A stretch of 60,000 nt of DNA from Hydractinia symbiolongicarpus (Eukaryota > Cnidaria > Hydrozoa > Anthoathecata > Hydractiniidae): the NCBI RefSeq assembly GCF_029227915.1, contig NC_079882.1, forward strand, positions 2,606,001-2,666,000, in the 5' to 3' direction. Positions 33,197 to 46,980 of the stretch are shown one piece after another. Position 1 is the first letter of the stretch, and each line of letters begins with the position of its first letter. The notes beneath the pieces were generated by a model, which ran no database searches, had not been told where the DNA came from, and was given only the letters and a program-made list of their open reading frames with translations. A program made the position numbers and the translations under genes.

Positions 33197-36100
33197 CTAT
33201 AAAAATTCATCGTCGGGCAATTCCCCCACATATTCCGACATGTAATCATAGCTAATTTTCGTGATGTGTTTATTTGACGTCAGTTGAATCGTTGCTTTGC
33301 ATTTGCTTTTGTCTCTTTCCATGAGTTTACCCAACTAAAAATAAATAAAATAATTTGTGAAAAATTGTGGCAGCTGGTGATGCAACTCGCAATATTTACC
33401 GACTATTTCAGCAACGCGTTGTCCCCATATGCAGCCTGTTTGCAATAATTGAAACTTTTCCTTTTGATTTGATATGGCATGAAAATAATCTCCCAGAAAG
33501 CTAACTAATTTTTTTACATTATACACTACAATTTCTTTGAAATCCCGAAACGTTACAATTTTGTTTCGTGAAATAACCCAACATCATTGTATTCCTTTAA
33601 ACGTTCGATCTGCTTTTGAAATATGAACACAAATACAATAAATACCTAACCTGTCCTTGATATTTGCCACCTATGACCATCACGTAAGCTCCTTTACTTT
33701 TCGGTATCACCGTTTCTAAATCTTTTTGACGTACATCTTGAACAAGAGAGAGAAAAATTGTATTTATGAAAACATCTACAGAGTAAGCACAAGGCAGACA
33801 GTCAGGTTGCAGTTGTTTTATAGACAACTTTTTGCAGCCGCGTCGATTAGAGCACACAAATAGATTGATAATCAGAAAAAAATTGTAAACATTAGGGACA
33901 CAAACTTCGCTTACCTTCTAAAAGTTTTTTCTCTTCAGTTTGGCAAGTGCATAAACTCTGGCTGATCACATCGAGAATACGAACCTAAAAGAATAGTGGT
34001 ACATAACAAAAAACGTTTTGCCACCAGATCGCCAACGCAAGCAATGATACACATAAGCAAGATTAAATGAACTCCAAGGCATATCCAAAGTGACACTAAA
34101 GGACCTTTTTGCGTGTTCACAAACAATTTTTTGCACAATCTTTGGTACAACGCAGCCAAACAATACCGAGCAAAGTTATAGTAACCATTCTCGTATTTTA
34201 TTATATTTGTGTACTAATACAGTCATTGCTACAGTGAAAACATGACTGTGAAAACAAATTTATGTAAGAACTACACAAGGGAAAAACAATTCTATTTTAT
34301 GCAGCATCTATTTTAAAACGCGTACCTTTTTATTGTAGCATTTCCCTTGTTTATATTTTTTACTAATTATTCGCACACGTATGCCAGGTACAATCCAACT
34401 TGGTTCTGATTTTTCATCGTCTGAGCGTGTGTCGTACCTTAAAAAAACAATAAAAATTGTCAATAAAACCAACGAATAAACAAAAGAAGGCGAAGATAAT
34501 GTCGCAAGAAGGGAAGAAGTAAATAAGTTTCTCACTCGATGTGTTCTTTCTGTTTCTTTTCTACACGCCCTGATTTTGAGGAGTCGTTTTTTCTTTCTTC
34601 TAAAAAACAGAAGGCAATGTTTTGTAGCAATTTCACATAAACTGTGTAAATTTTAAAAAGATTATACATACGTTTGTGTGCGGCTTTATACGCATCTTCA
34701 TCAACTAAATACGAATTGTACTGGCTAATTTCGACGACCTAAAAAAAACGTACATATTATGTAGCATGAAAACGAACTTAAATTTTGGGGAAACAAAGTA
34801 TCTAAAAGATTAGCATACTTATTCAACTACTAAAACATGATTATTATAGGACGATTTTAGAACATCAAAAAATCAAAAATTCACATTATTACAGGCTGAT
34901 ATGGTTAACAAATACACATTGAAACGATAAGTTATGAACGTATATATTCGCACGAAAGCTTAAACTATTAAGCGAGAAAAGGGATATTTTGGTAGGCGTT
35001 TCGTTAAGGCAATTATGTTCTTACTGGGATATTTTTTGAATAATCTTCAAGTAACACGAAAATTTAAAATTAGCCACTGTATTCAGAAAACACTGGCCTA
35101 TTAAAATAGAGGTTATGTACAGTATCTCGAATAATATCAAAAGATACTGAAGTAAAAATACTTTAGCTTTCAATTTTATTTGCACTTTAAATCAAACATT
35201 ATTTACCCATATAACGTTAATTTTTTTTATTTCAAGGTATTTTAAAAATTAAATCCGTCTACTTAATGACTGTTTCATAAAAACATTTTTGAGGGGTTTA
35301 TCTATAACAAGGTTGCCACTTTTTTATACAGTCAAATTTGAGCAGATTTTTTATGAGAATTTTCAAACTTTTTTGTATTTCCATAAAAAAAATGAAGAGG
35401 ATTTGAGGAAATTTTCATATTTTTTAAAGAAATTGAGATTTAGCCATGAGTGAAGAACCAATTATTGTCTTATCCATATGCAGCATTTTGTGCCTTTTGG
35501 AAAAAAAACCATGAATTTAATGAGAAAGTTGATTGAAAAATCTACCTCTAGTAGAGTTTTGAGGAGACAATCGCTTAAAATCGATTGCTTAAAAAATTAG
35601 TAATTTCAGGTGATTGTTTAAATATTTCACAAATAGAGTCATAAACAGGCAAATTTTAAATTTAATGCATGCGTACCTCTCCACTCAAAGAAAGTTCAAC
35701 AGACAATCTTGCGTTATCTTCATCAACTGAAATTATCTAAAGTAAAACGCTAAATACTTTAATCGTTTATGTACTTTGGGTCCATAACTTGACAGTTAAA
35801 AGCAAAGCAACGCACAAATTTCAATTTCATTTAAAAACTCTTATCTTTTATGAAGGGCTTAAGAACAACAGATATTAGATGTTTAAGTCACAGCTTACAA
35901 AATGTTTAAGAAAAAACAAAAGTAAATTGGCTTTAGAACTTTCTACGTACACACTTAGTCAACGATTTTCAGCATTTATAAGAGCTAGGTTTATATATAA
36001 TTACCTTTCCATATAGATCCCTATGCACCCCTCCTGTAATTTGAACAAATGCATCTGGAAAAAAACCTAAAACCAAAATAGATTCTTTTATAAATAGACC

Positions 36101-37007
36101 AATTGAAATTACAATAATATATACATCTTTTTAATTTAAACATAAACACACCTTCTGGTCTTTTTTTTACCTCTTCACCCACACCTTTCACATGACGCAC
36201 TCTACCATCTTTTTCAACAATAGGCGTGTAACGCTAGTGACAAAAAAACTCAGTCTGAATGGACAAAAAAAGAAAAGTAAATCATGTAAAAGAAAAACGA
36301 AATGGAAAAATATTAGAAGTTATGTTCTCACATTTTCATCTGGTTTTACATCGCCCAGTTTTCTTTTTCGTTTTGATTGAGGTTGCATCCGTTTTTCAGC
36401 ACCTAGACCAAGTCCTTTATGACGAGGAATATACTCGATTGGTTCGACTAATCTGTATGGAAACACAAAATACAGGACTCGTTACAAACAGCACAATCAG
36501 TTCTGTTATAGGAAGAAAAATATGTTTGTGATTACATACCTTTAAGGTATTAGTTTTTGCAAATCAGAAAGTTAAAGAAGTTCTATTTCACAATATTAAT
36601 TCTCCCGAATCAATAATTATGTGTTTTTTCGCAAGCAATAATTTTTTGCAAAAATCTAATTTACAGACACAAAGAAAAATGTCTTAAACATGTACAAGGA
36701 CATTATTAATATAAGACATTCTGATTTCTTAATTTTTTTTTAATTTTAAAATCTGACAACCGTTAATTGTCATAAAAAATTTCTTCCCCAAACATTTTAT
36801 GAAATTTAATGAAACTCTCAGTGAAAATGCACACGCTTAAGGCAAGACTACGTTTTTCATAAAAAGAATCCACTGTACACAAAGTTAAAGAATATTTAGG
36901 CCACATAAATAATAAACATAAATAAGTTCTATATGACATACAAAACATCTAATGAAAAGTGGTTTTGTTGTATTCTTGACAGCCTCAGAACTTTAGAGTG
37001 TCATACG

Positions 37008-37045
<38 letters not shown>

Positions 37046-40000
37046 TATTTAAATTTGCACATTATCCAAGATATGCAAACTTCTTACCCTTTTGAATTCA
37101 AACCAATTGGTTTTCCTTCACTCCAGCCCATTCCTCTTAACATTGCTGTTCCAAATGCAGATATAGGGATGTTTTCATAATCATCCATTGAGCTCTTAAA
37201 AACAAACATGCTATTAAAGAAACATCTTCTGACTGAAAGACAATTTTAACTTGACATGACTATCAAATTTTTAGAACTATACCTGTTCTGGTCTCAATGA
37301 TATATCATGCATTTCATCTCCTACATCAACGTCTTTTTTGGCAGGTAACTTGTTTCGCATCAGAATTGGAATGGACAAATTAGATGCTGATTCATTCTCA
37401 GCTTCATCTCGCAAAGCTGCCAAAATAAATTAAATTCCAGTAAATTAAATTAATACACCTTTAGGTTAAGAAAAATATTAAAAAAAATCAGATATTCCTA
37501 TAATTTGGATTCAGTTGAATTTTGACATAACACAACATTCAAATATATCAAACTGAACAATGCATGAAGTAAATTTAGCACCAACTGCCAAATAAGGACA
37601 CAAGCATTTTTTAAAAAATCTAATGGTTATGAGAGCTTCCCATGAGAAAAATTAAATGCATGATGGTGTAGAGACCATTTTAAGTTGAGCTTTCCAACCA
37701 TTAGTTTTTTTGCTCAGCAAGAGAATTTTTTTTAACTAAAGTGGTGAAAAGTGGTGGTGTAAGCTGTGTTAAACAGTGAAAAAAGAAAAATATCAAACAA
37801 CAACATTATATTTAAACCTATAGACCGTCGATGGAATATAACATGTGGAATTTATTTATGGTAGACAAGTTTAAAGGAATATTCTGATTCTGCATGTGGT
37901 TGTAGGCATAATCAATTGATAGACCTTTTGATTCACAAATAGTGTGATTTCAAGGAAAGAAAAGTAGTTTATGAAGAAAACACAAATGGAACCGCTTTAA
38001 GAAATACTGATTATTTGACTCACATTTTATTATTTCTTCAGCAGCCTCTTGGTCAGCATCATCTGAGACACGCCAGTTATTTTTCTGAATCAATGGAATA
38101 ACAAGCTGTGTTGGTTTCTTTTTCGTCACTGAACTAATATGCAAGTTTACAAAGTTTTACAAAGAGACCAACCCAAAATGCATATATATTAAGATGTTGA
38201 AATACTTTACTTTTTTTTACATGCTCGGCCTGAAAATGTTATTATTTTTCAGCCATTCCAAGAGTCATTGCTTTTTTAATTAGTTTTAATAAAAACAAGA
38301 AAATTCTTACAATGTTGACACTTGTTTTAAATCAAATCTTAAACCAGGAAGGTGTTTGCCAGTTCCTCCAATATTTTACTTAACTAGAATATTCCTAACA
38401 TGACAAATATAAACTTGTAATGGAAAACAAAAGATGCAACATTAAAGGGAACCCCAGACATGAGTGAGTAAACATATAGGGCTTATACAAGCTTATTCAC
38501 AAAATTTTATTGCTAACAAAGGTGAAGAGTTATAAGGTCATCAGCAAAAGGCCTAGGACGAGCGAACGAGTGTCGTTTTGGCAAAAAAATTTATGTTAAT
38601 CAATTTACCTTTTAAATTTTCATTGATAAAGTTTGAATGCACATCCCCCCTTTAACAAGTCTAAAATTTCTTATGACAGAAAATATCAAAATTTAATTAA
38701 ATATATTACTTAAATATGACATCATAATTTATGCAGCAAAATTAAATCTGAAATTCTTCAAATGTATATATCTTGAGAACGAAAAGAGCTTTTTAAAAAA
38801 TTTTAAAAGTTTGTTAACCAACTTTTAAGCTCTCTAATATCACTTTACACCTTGGATTCCCTTTAAGTAACCAAACTAAACAAAACCTGGCTAAAAACAC
38901 TTATCTGAAGTTTTGTTAGTTTACTTAGGTACAGGTTTTCAGTGTATGTATAGACATGGGAGCAAATATATTTCATATTGAATCCAGATTTTATATTACA
39001 AAAAAAAGATTTCTTGCTCACAATAAAATATTGTCTTTTATATCACTTTTGCCACAAGTTTAGATGCAAATTAGTTTCTCAAACAAACTCAAATCAATGC
39101 TAGATATTCTGGCTAAATAAACCAACTGAAGAGAACATACTCTTTAAAATGTGCACTGAGGTTCTTTATTGCATATTTCTTAATATAAAACTGTTGGAAT
39201 TGGTTGTTGGTTCAAAATTGTATCATTTTTTGTAAGTTTTATATAGTATGAAACAAAATATGTAAAGCTGCACAAAAATTGTTGAAAAAAATTAATTTTT
39301 TAATGTTCACAGGATGTTTACACTTCATCATTAAAAATATGTACTGCTATTGATAGTATCCTCATGGAGGTATAATTTCGATTGTTTAAAAACGAATTGT
39401 GATTGCCCAATCCGGAACCAACTTTCAAACAATTTAATTCATGCAAAGAGTTGCCAAGTGTTGTGTGCAGTAGCAGTAGTAAACAAAATTACGATCACGG
39501 TCCTTATAAAAGAGTTAACCAAATAAATAAGAAATAAGTTTGTCTGTTAGATTTTATCACATGGTCTAAAAATGTTAACAAAATCTTCCTCAGGATCTTA
39601 AGTACATTATTCTATAAAAGCGTTTCTCTCTTCAATCTTATTTCACATTAAACATTTCACATTTATTATCTTATTCTTATAGGCTAAGAAATAAAGCAAA
39701 TGAAAAAAACATGATTTTTTAGAAAGCATATAAAATTAACGTGTATTAATTAGACATGTTCTGCCCAATCTTGAAACGCGCACTGTCTTAAAACTGGCTA
39801 GTCTTAAGACTGGACTGCCCAATCTATGGACGCGCATGTCCAATCTTGGAACAATTGTAGAAGTCAAAGAGAACAATAAAAATTTTAGACTGTACCTCCT
39901 TAAAGGAACTTTAATTTAAAACTTTTCTTGGCAAATCAAAAGGCCAAAAAATTATACTAAGTAAACTATTCAACCATATTAGCAGGCTATAGCTAGTTAG

Positions 40001-40924
40001 CTAAACTTCTCGTCCAATGAAGTTATCAGCTAGCTAACTAATATTGTGGTTGAAAACGATTTATCTGATTATTCATATATAAACATTTTATTTTTATTTT
40101 TAGGTGTCTAAAGATGGGCCTAACATGGTCTCCTGTCCAATCTTGTGACGCCCTGCCCAGTCTTAAGGCGTCCGGGCGGTGTCCCAAGATTGGGCAGAAC
40201 AGTCATATAAATATTGCTTGTTTCAAAGTAGTCACAAAGTTTAATTATTGACTTAACTTACAAAGTGTAAATTGATGCCTTCTGATTCATTTGAATTTAT
40301 TTCAAGTCCTAACAAAGCCTTTGTGTGATGAAATGGATTGATAATAATTTTGCTTCACCTAGACAACCCCTATTATTTTTCCCACCATGATGCCCCAGCA
40401 GAGCCAAGAGCTTACTGCTAAAAAATGTAAATAAAGACATCCATCTATGGTATCGTGTTTACAAACAGGACGCTTACAGACAGGTTTTGCTTCACTAACT
40501 GATTACAAGCAATATATATGTCCTATTTGCAAACAGACTGGCTAAAGTTTTCAACTCTCTGGATAGTGTTTAGCAGCTAAAGCTATAACCAGCTCTAAAA
40601 CCAGAAAATAACATATATAATCAAGTAAAAACACATTTGGGAAAACAGCATAAATCATTTGTGGTTGTACTTAGCCTTATTAGGGTACAATATCTCAACA
40701 AATCAAACAACCTTTTAACAGGGAAATTCCTACCTTTTTAATTGTTTTCCCTCTGCTGCAACTATAAACTCTTTTTCATCGTTATTTATCTTATTTTCAT
40801 TGATAAAGGATTTCGGTTGAGCATTGTGAACTTTCTTTCCCGCCTTTGCTGTTAGTTTAAACGAAAAGGCATTTGTTTTAGGTGAGTTAATTTCATTTTT
40901 TTCATCCTCTGTCACCGCCGTCAT
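33197..40924 (-). CDS. GPKOW: GPKOW: G-patch and KOW domain splicing factor (14 coding exons)
   Basis: GPKOW (yeast Spp2-related) is a nuclear spliceosome protein that binds the DHX16 helicase through its G-patch. The exons are 40924-40734, 38133-38024, 37416-37283, 37194-37088, 36452-36332, 36233-36152, 36066-36005, 35736-35677, 34738-34672, 34599-34536, 34437-34326, 33984-33915, 33736-33651 and 33334-33197. They sum to 1,404 nt, or 467 residues plus stop, against about 476 in human. The G-patch is in exon 4 (FGTAMLRGMGWSEGKPIG) with the following PRHKGLGLGA in exon 5. KOW1 is in exons 7-8 (FVQITGGVHRDLYGK), KOW2 in exons 11-14 (SWIVPGIRVRI; AYVMVIGGKYQGQ). All phases agree and no lesion is seen. 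The start is preceded by a splice-acceptor-like tttttag. Confidence 0.95.
37014..37041. repeat. AT dinucleotide microsatellite
   Basis: An uninterrupted (AT)n run of about 28 bases lies in the GPKOW intron between exons 4 and 5, close to the exon 4 donor at 37,087. Confidence 0.95.
39757..40201. mobile_element. MITE-like element in GPKOW intron 1
   Basis: The 17-base end TGTTCTGCCCAATCTTG (39,757) is exactly repeated in inverse at 40,185-40,201. Several internal copies of a CTGCCCAATCTTGNNACG-like motif occur in both orientations near each end (39,803-39,860 and 40,127-40,185), giving subterminal repeats. The core is AT-rich and non-coding. A clear target duplication is not visible. Confidence 0.75.
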
Positions 40925-41342
40925 TTTGTTTTATCTCTAAAAATGTTAGGTGCAGGTTTCTCCGTGCATATATAACGAAACTAAATCAGGCTGTAGATAG
41001 TCGTATGTTTTGGTTTGTCAAACCAAGACAAAAACATTATCGAGCAAAAGTTAGATTTTCAGGAAAGACTGTAAAGTTGAGTTGAGTTGAGTCTCATGAG
41101 TTGAGTCTGAGTTGATTCTATTATTTAGCTATAGGCTAATGACAAGATTTACCCTAACCCTCTTTTAGTTAAATGCCTTTAAGATCGTACACCTGACGTT
41201 ACTTCGGCTTATCTTATCATGAGGCGAAATAAAGGTATGAAATTTCTTTATTATATATTTGGTCTTCTTTAGGCTTAAAATCAAAAGCCGTAGGGGCTAG
41301 CTATAGCTATTTTTGAATGTATAATATTTCTTCTTCTTTTGT

Positions 41343-42700
41343 ATGGATTTGTATCCCCAGCCAAACATGCAATCTGTTATCTTTTATCAACTTGGTCTTT
41401 TAAAATTTTCTGATATTGTACAAATCTCCAACATTCTCTTTAATAAAAATGTTCTCACTGATTCAACTCCTATAGCTCTAACAGAAACCTACAGTATCAA
41501 GATCCATCAACACCATTACAATACCAGGAACAAAACTGCTGGAATGCTTGACCACTTTCTCTAAAACACTACTCTTACTTTGGTACCAACTCAATTAGAT
41601 CTCAATACACTACTTCCTTGGAATAATTTACACAAAAATACCTCTTTATCCTTTATAACATTGTCAAATTCTGTTATAAAATATAAACTCAACAGATTTT
41701 GGACACTTATTAAATGGACACTTATGAAATCACCCTTCAGTTAGTGTGTGCGCATGTTTGTACGTGCTGTGTATATATGTGTCTGTCAACATGGATTTAT
41801 ATCTTAAAATGCATGTATGTGTGTGAGTGTGAGTGTGTCAATTTTCTTTGTACTATTATTATTATTACTATTTGATAAAGCCCATGGAAAAAATCCACTA
41901 AAGCAGGATAAAAATTTTGATGTTAATGAGATAAAAGGGTTTAAAGATTTTGCTGATGTCAGCAATGGCCCCGTCAAAACCGATAAATTTTTTTTAGAAA
42001 TTTGTATACCTGTTGCCTCTATCGTATAGATCTTAAAACGCTAATCAAGAAAATGTATAGGATCATGTACTTTTGACAAACGGTTGCAGAGGGTTTAAAG
42101 GTTTTTTGATGACGTCATCAACCCGCCCATTCCGAAACGGAGTTGGGCACCCAGGTTTGGAAAAATTACCCAAATTGGTCCCAGGTGGTCCCCAGTTACC
42201 CTCGCGGTGAAAAATCATTGACGTCACCACCTCGTTTCTAAGTTATTTGGCCTCAAATGTTTTAAGCGCACTGTAATGGCTTCACTAATCTTAATTAACT
42301 TTCCTTTGACGTCAATACTATTTTAACGTTAAAGTTTGGTAAATTACAGAACAATTTTATAGGCGATGTTTTATAGAATTTGTTAAAGAAAATTGTGAAG
42401 AATATAATCCACTTTGCAAAAGTCACAGACAGACAGACAGAACTGGCGTATTATTATATAGATTATTATTACCCTTTGGTTTGTATGGAGAAAATGGAAT
42501 AGTATTTTCCCTCCCTATACATTTACTCCTTTTTACTCCCCCACTTGGTGGCCTTCACGTTCCTTCGCTATGGTGTTGGTCCCCAGCCATTGAATATTTT
42601 ATCTAACTATTTATATAATGTATTTTATATACCTACTGTAATTTCAACTTTTCTATGGCAAATAAATAAAATTGAATTGAAATTGAATTGAATTAAATTA
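41343..42700 (+). mobile_element. CR1/L2-like LINE 3' fragment with internal insertion
   Basis: The plus strand at 41,343-41,565 encodes the C-terminal end of a LINE ORF2 (QLGLLKFSDIVQISNIL, HHYNTRNK), related to the minus-strand copy at 44,173-44,805. The 3' end is at about 42,660-42,700, where GCAAATAAATAAAATTGAAT runs into GAATT repeats, a typical self-priming tail. Between roughly 41,860 and 42,465 is unrelated sequence ending in a GACA tetranucleotide run and GTATTATTATATAGAT, flanked by ATTATTA on both sides, probably a small inserted element. It is 5'-truncated and dead. Confidence 0.68.
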
Positions 42701-43744
42701 TAGGGGGGTATAAACTTGTAATTATCATGTCTGTTGTCTGTCAATTGTCTCGTTAGTTCACTGGTATTGGATCAGCACATAACAAAACTTCAAAACTCTA
42801 TGTTTTGTCCCCGGGACCTCTATTTATTTTTTGGCTACATAAACCAGATCAAGTGCATTCTGGAAAGTCATCCCATTTTGTAAATTATGTCAACCTGACA
42901 GGTTTTTCATTGTCATTTAGAGCTTGCTAAGGCCTTAATCTCAAATGTGTTTGGTTTATGTCCTTTTGATCTCTCACTTTAGGGATGAGCGGGCGGTATG
43001 AAATATTGTCACGATTTCGCTTAAAATCAAAAAGAAATACCAGTAATCTTCACTTTGTGAAGCTGTAAAGAGTAAATATTGCGCTATGAAGAAGAATGTT
43101 GGGGCGGGTGCAATCAATCAAGATCCGCTTACTTCGACACACGTTGAAGATTTTTTTGTAGCTTGTTTGCGATTAGACACTAAACATTCACCTGCGTACG
43201 CTTCCACTAAGTAAAACAAGACACTTCCACTAAGTAAAACAAGAGTTCCACTGAACTCTAAATCCACATTCAGATTCTATCATCACAGAAAGCTTCACAC
43301 AGCTTGTTTAAATTTTAATTTCTGTGCTTTTTTTCTGTGTTTATAAGCAAAAACGCGCTGGGAACAATTAGCAGTTCAACCGTGCGTTGTTCCCAAGACA
43401 TATACCCGACATAATATAAACTAATTAAAACGGCATTAACAAAGAAGCTACTTGTTTCTTGGTATCAAAGACATGAAATATAATCAAAATAATATCATTC
43501 CTGGTGCTTCTTCTGCAAAAAGCCACGTATGCTTATAGGTGCTGGGTATGAGGTTAAACCAAGTTGTTAAGAAATTTATATCATGGGAATAAGATCAAAC
43601 TAGTAGAAATTTATAAGATGTTCATAAAGATCAGATGATTTTATATTACTTCTTATCAAAACAATAGTTATTTCTATTATCAACAACAATGTTTAAAATA
43701 ATTAAAAAAAAATTACATCTCAAACAACATTTAACAAACAAAAT
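42701..43744. other. Intergenic stretch with a short direct duplication
   Basis: No gene is recognised. The 20-base sequence CTTCCACTAAGTAAAACAAG occurs twice in immediate succession (about 43,200-43,244). The rest is AT-rich with chance frames only. Confidence 0.55.
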
Positions 43745-45356
43745 GTCATAGGTAGTAGTAGTAGTTATTTATTCGGAATAAGAAAGTTACAGGACTTATT
43801 CATTTGTAAGGATAACAGCAAAAATAAAATACAATATAAATATAAAACTAATGATATCCACACAACTATAAATATTAGCCACAAGACCACACTATAGCAT
43901 AGCTAGAAAAATGTGAGGCCACCTTTGATTATAGAACTATGATCAGTGACAATTTAGGGATATATGAAATGGGGTATATATCAATTAAATAATCTGGAAT
44001 AAATAAATAAATAAAAACAAACAAACAAACAAACAAAACAAAAACTGAAAACAATTGGACACACACTTACACACACAGAACCAGCACATTGACACACAAC
44101 ACACGCACACATAACCCTAGTGTAATGACAAAATTTTTAAACAATTGGCTTGAAATACTTACTTGAAACACTTTAAGAAATAAGGAACTTTTGTTGGGTA
44201 TAAGATTGTAAAAAAAAATCAGTTAGTTTAATCCTTAAAGCATTAGATGATAATTCGAGGAAGGATAAGTTGAAATGTTGGATAAGCTTGTTCCATGATT
44301 GAATGGATTGAAAGCGAATTGAATTTAAACTGTAGGATACCGTTTGAACAGAAGGAACACTTATATCCACCAGTACCATAGTTAACAAAAAAATCAATAC
44401 CAAAAGTTTTAAGACAGAGAATGGGAGTGTGTTTAAAGTAATTTTTTTAAGAATTAGGACATTGTGAAAGTGGACATAATCAGGAAATTTTAAGATTTTA
44501 AGTTGATAGAAAAGTGGATTAGCATGAGAATGAGGATGTGAAAAAGTAATAATACGTAAGACCTGTTTTTGAAGAGTTAAAATTGTATTAACTAAGGAAG
44601 AAGTGCCCTGACCCCAAATCTGGCAACAATATGAAAGATGGGAATGAAAAAGTGCAAAATAAACTTGACGAAGAGTATTTCTAGTGACATAATGGCATAG
44701 TTTAGATAAAATGGCATTAGCTCTTTTAAGTTTGGAATTAATTAAATTAATATGAGATCGCCAGGAAACGTTGAAATTGAGTAAAATACCTAAATATTTA
44801 ACCATGACACTAGAATTAATACGTTTACCATTAATCTTTAATTTAAAATTAAAATTGTGAGTAGATTTACGTCTAGGTTTAAATATAATGTATTCCGTTT
44901 TTGATGTGTTTTTCGAAATTTTATTGGCGTTAAGCCAATAAAATTTCGTTTATTATTGGACTGACATTAATTTCATTTAATATCGGACTGACATGTCTTT
45001 TGTAGATGTTTAAGATTTTTATTGACGTGTAACAAGTTGGACTCATCAGCAAAATGATGGACCTCCCCAAACTTAATAGCATGAAATAAGTCATTTATAT
45101 AAATTAAGAAGAGGAGAGGCCCAAGAACCGAACCCTGAGGAACACCATGTTTAATAATGTTGGAGCAAGATGAAATACCAGAAAGGGAGACAATTTGTTT
45201 ACAATTGGAGAGGTAAGATGAAAAGAGTTCTAATGAATGTCCATGAATGCCATAATGTGAGAGTTTACGAAGAAGTATAATGTGGTCAACCAAATCGAAT
45301 GCTTTTTCAAGGTCAATAAATAGGGCACATGCAAAGTTTCCTTGGTCAAGGGCAGT

Positions 45357-45400
45357 TATGTCTATCACTCAGCTTAGAAATAAGCTGAGTGATAGACATA
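45357..45400. repeat. 44-bp hairpin inside LINE reverse transcriptase
   Basis: The 20-base arms TATGTCTATCACTCAGCTTA and TAAGCTGAGTGATAGACATA are perfect complements around a four-base loop (GAAA). It falls exactly where the reverse-transcriptase frame breaks, so one arm is probably an inverted duplication rather than conserved coding sequence. Confidence 0.9.
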
Positions 45401-46234
45401 AGTGGATGAGATGTGGAAAAAGATTTACGAAACCCAAACTGACGAAAAAATAAAATATTATTGTGCTTAATGAAGTTATAAAGACGTTTAAATATAATTT
45501 TTTGAAATATCTTCTCCACATTAGATAAAAGAGAAATAGGACAATAGTTAGAACAATCGAGTGGAGAACCCTTTTTGAACAGGGCTATCACTTTGGCAAT
45601 TTTGAGAAGATCGGGAAAAACACCACTAGAACAAAATAGATAGAGTAGCTTTGATAAGTGGACAGCAATTTCAAATTTTAGAAGGATTAGGATTTTATTG
45701 GAAATACTATTGGGACCAGAAGACTTTTCAAGGTTGAGAGAATTAATATAACTTAGTACTTCACCAGGATCAGTAGGCGAAAGAAAAAAGGTATTTGGAT
45801 TTGGACTGTCAAAAAAATCAGAAAAATGTTTAAATGAATTTTGAATCTTTGACCGAAATTTGTCAGCAACAGTACAGAAATGATTATTAAGAGTGTTCCC
45901 AATGTTTTGTGGGTCATTACAGATTGAATTATTAATGTTAAGGGATTTAATTGAATTATTTGATGACTGATTAACACCAAGAATATTATTGATACCTTTC
46001 CAAATTAGCTTAGAATTAGAGCTTAGAGTTAGAGTTTGAATGTAAGAATTAAAAGAAAAATTTACATCTAGTTTACTAAGTTTTATTACATTGTCCCAAT
46101 CAATTTCAAAAAAGTCAAGAATAAAATTTTCTTATTTAAAGTTCTTCCAGTCACGATATTGATGACATGATTTTATAGCATGTCTAGGAGATTTATCAAC
46201 AAAGAGAAATTGAGGTACAGTACAGTCTGAATGT

Positions 46235-46980
46235 AATCTACCGCGTAGACGCTAATATCACACCTTTGCGTGGAGGACGGCAGTCGTTTGTCTTTTGTTA
46301 TAATTAAATCCCTTGAGCGTTTTGCGAGTTTATATTTGCGTGTTAAAAAACAATGCGCTCGCGAAGAAATATCGGAGTAATTATATTTTTTCTAATAGCG
46401 AGATGCATTGTGTAAATGTATTGATAAGCTATTCCCTTAAGTATTAGCGTGAAGTAATTAAATAATAAAAATCTTTTGCGAAGTTTTATAATACATTGCG
46501 TGAGAATGTATTGTTGATTTAATAACTTAAAAAAATTCCAACGTGTTTAATCTAAGAAACATATGAGAAGCATTGTTCACAACTATTAAATGCCGCTTTT
46601 CGTTTTTAAACTTTTAAAATGCGATCTAAAAAAACATTTCTATTGCCGCTATTCGTTTTTAAACTTTTAAAATGCGATCTAAAAAAACATATCTGTCGCC
46701 GCCATTAGTTTTTAAACTTTTAAAATGCGATCTAAAAAAACATATCTGTCGCCGCCATTAGTTTTTAAACTTTTAAAATGCGATCTAAAAAAACATTTCT
46801 ATTGCCGCTATTCGTTTTTAAACTTTTAAAATGCGATCTAAAAAAACATATCTGTCGCCGCCATTAGTTTTTAAACTTTTAAAATGCGATCTAAAAAAAC
46901 ATATCTGTCGCCGCCATTAGTTTTTAAACTTTTAAAATGCGATCTAAAAAAACATTTCTATCGCCGCTTTTCGTGATCAG
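46235..46980. repeat. Insertion with 53-bp tandem repeats in A-B-B higher-order pattern
   Basis: From 46,590 to 46,976 a 53-base unit containing TTTTTAAACTTTTAAAATGC and GATCTAAAAAAACAT recurs seven times (GCGATCT at 46,621, 46,674, 46,727, 46,780, 46,833, 46,886, 46,939). The variable part is either TTCTATTGCCGCTATTCG (A) or ATCTGTCGCCGCCATTAG (B), in the order A B B A B B, followed by a terminal variant, giving a 159-base higher-order unit. It lies within a stretch that replaces part of the LINE endonuclease; 46,235-46,589 is unique sequence of unknown nature. Confidence 0.9.
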
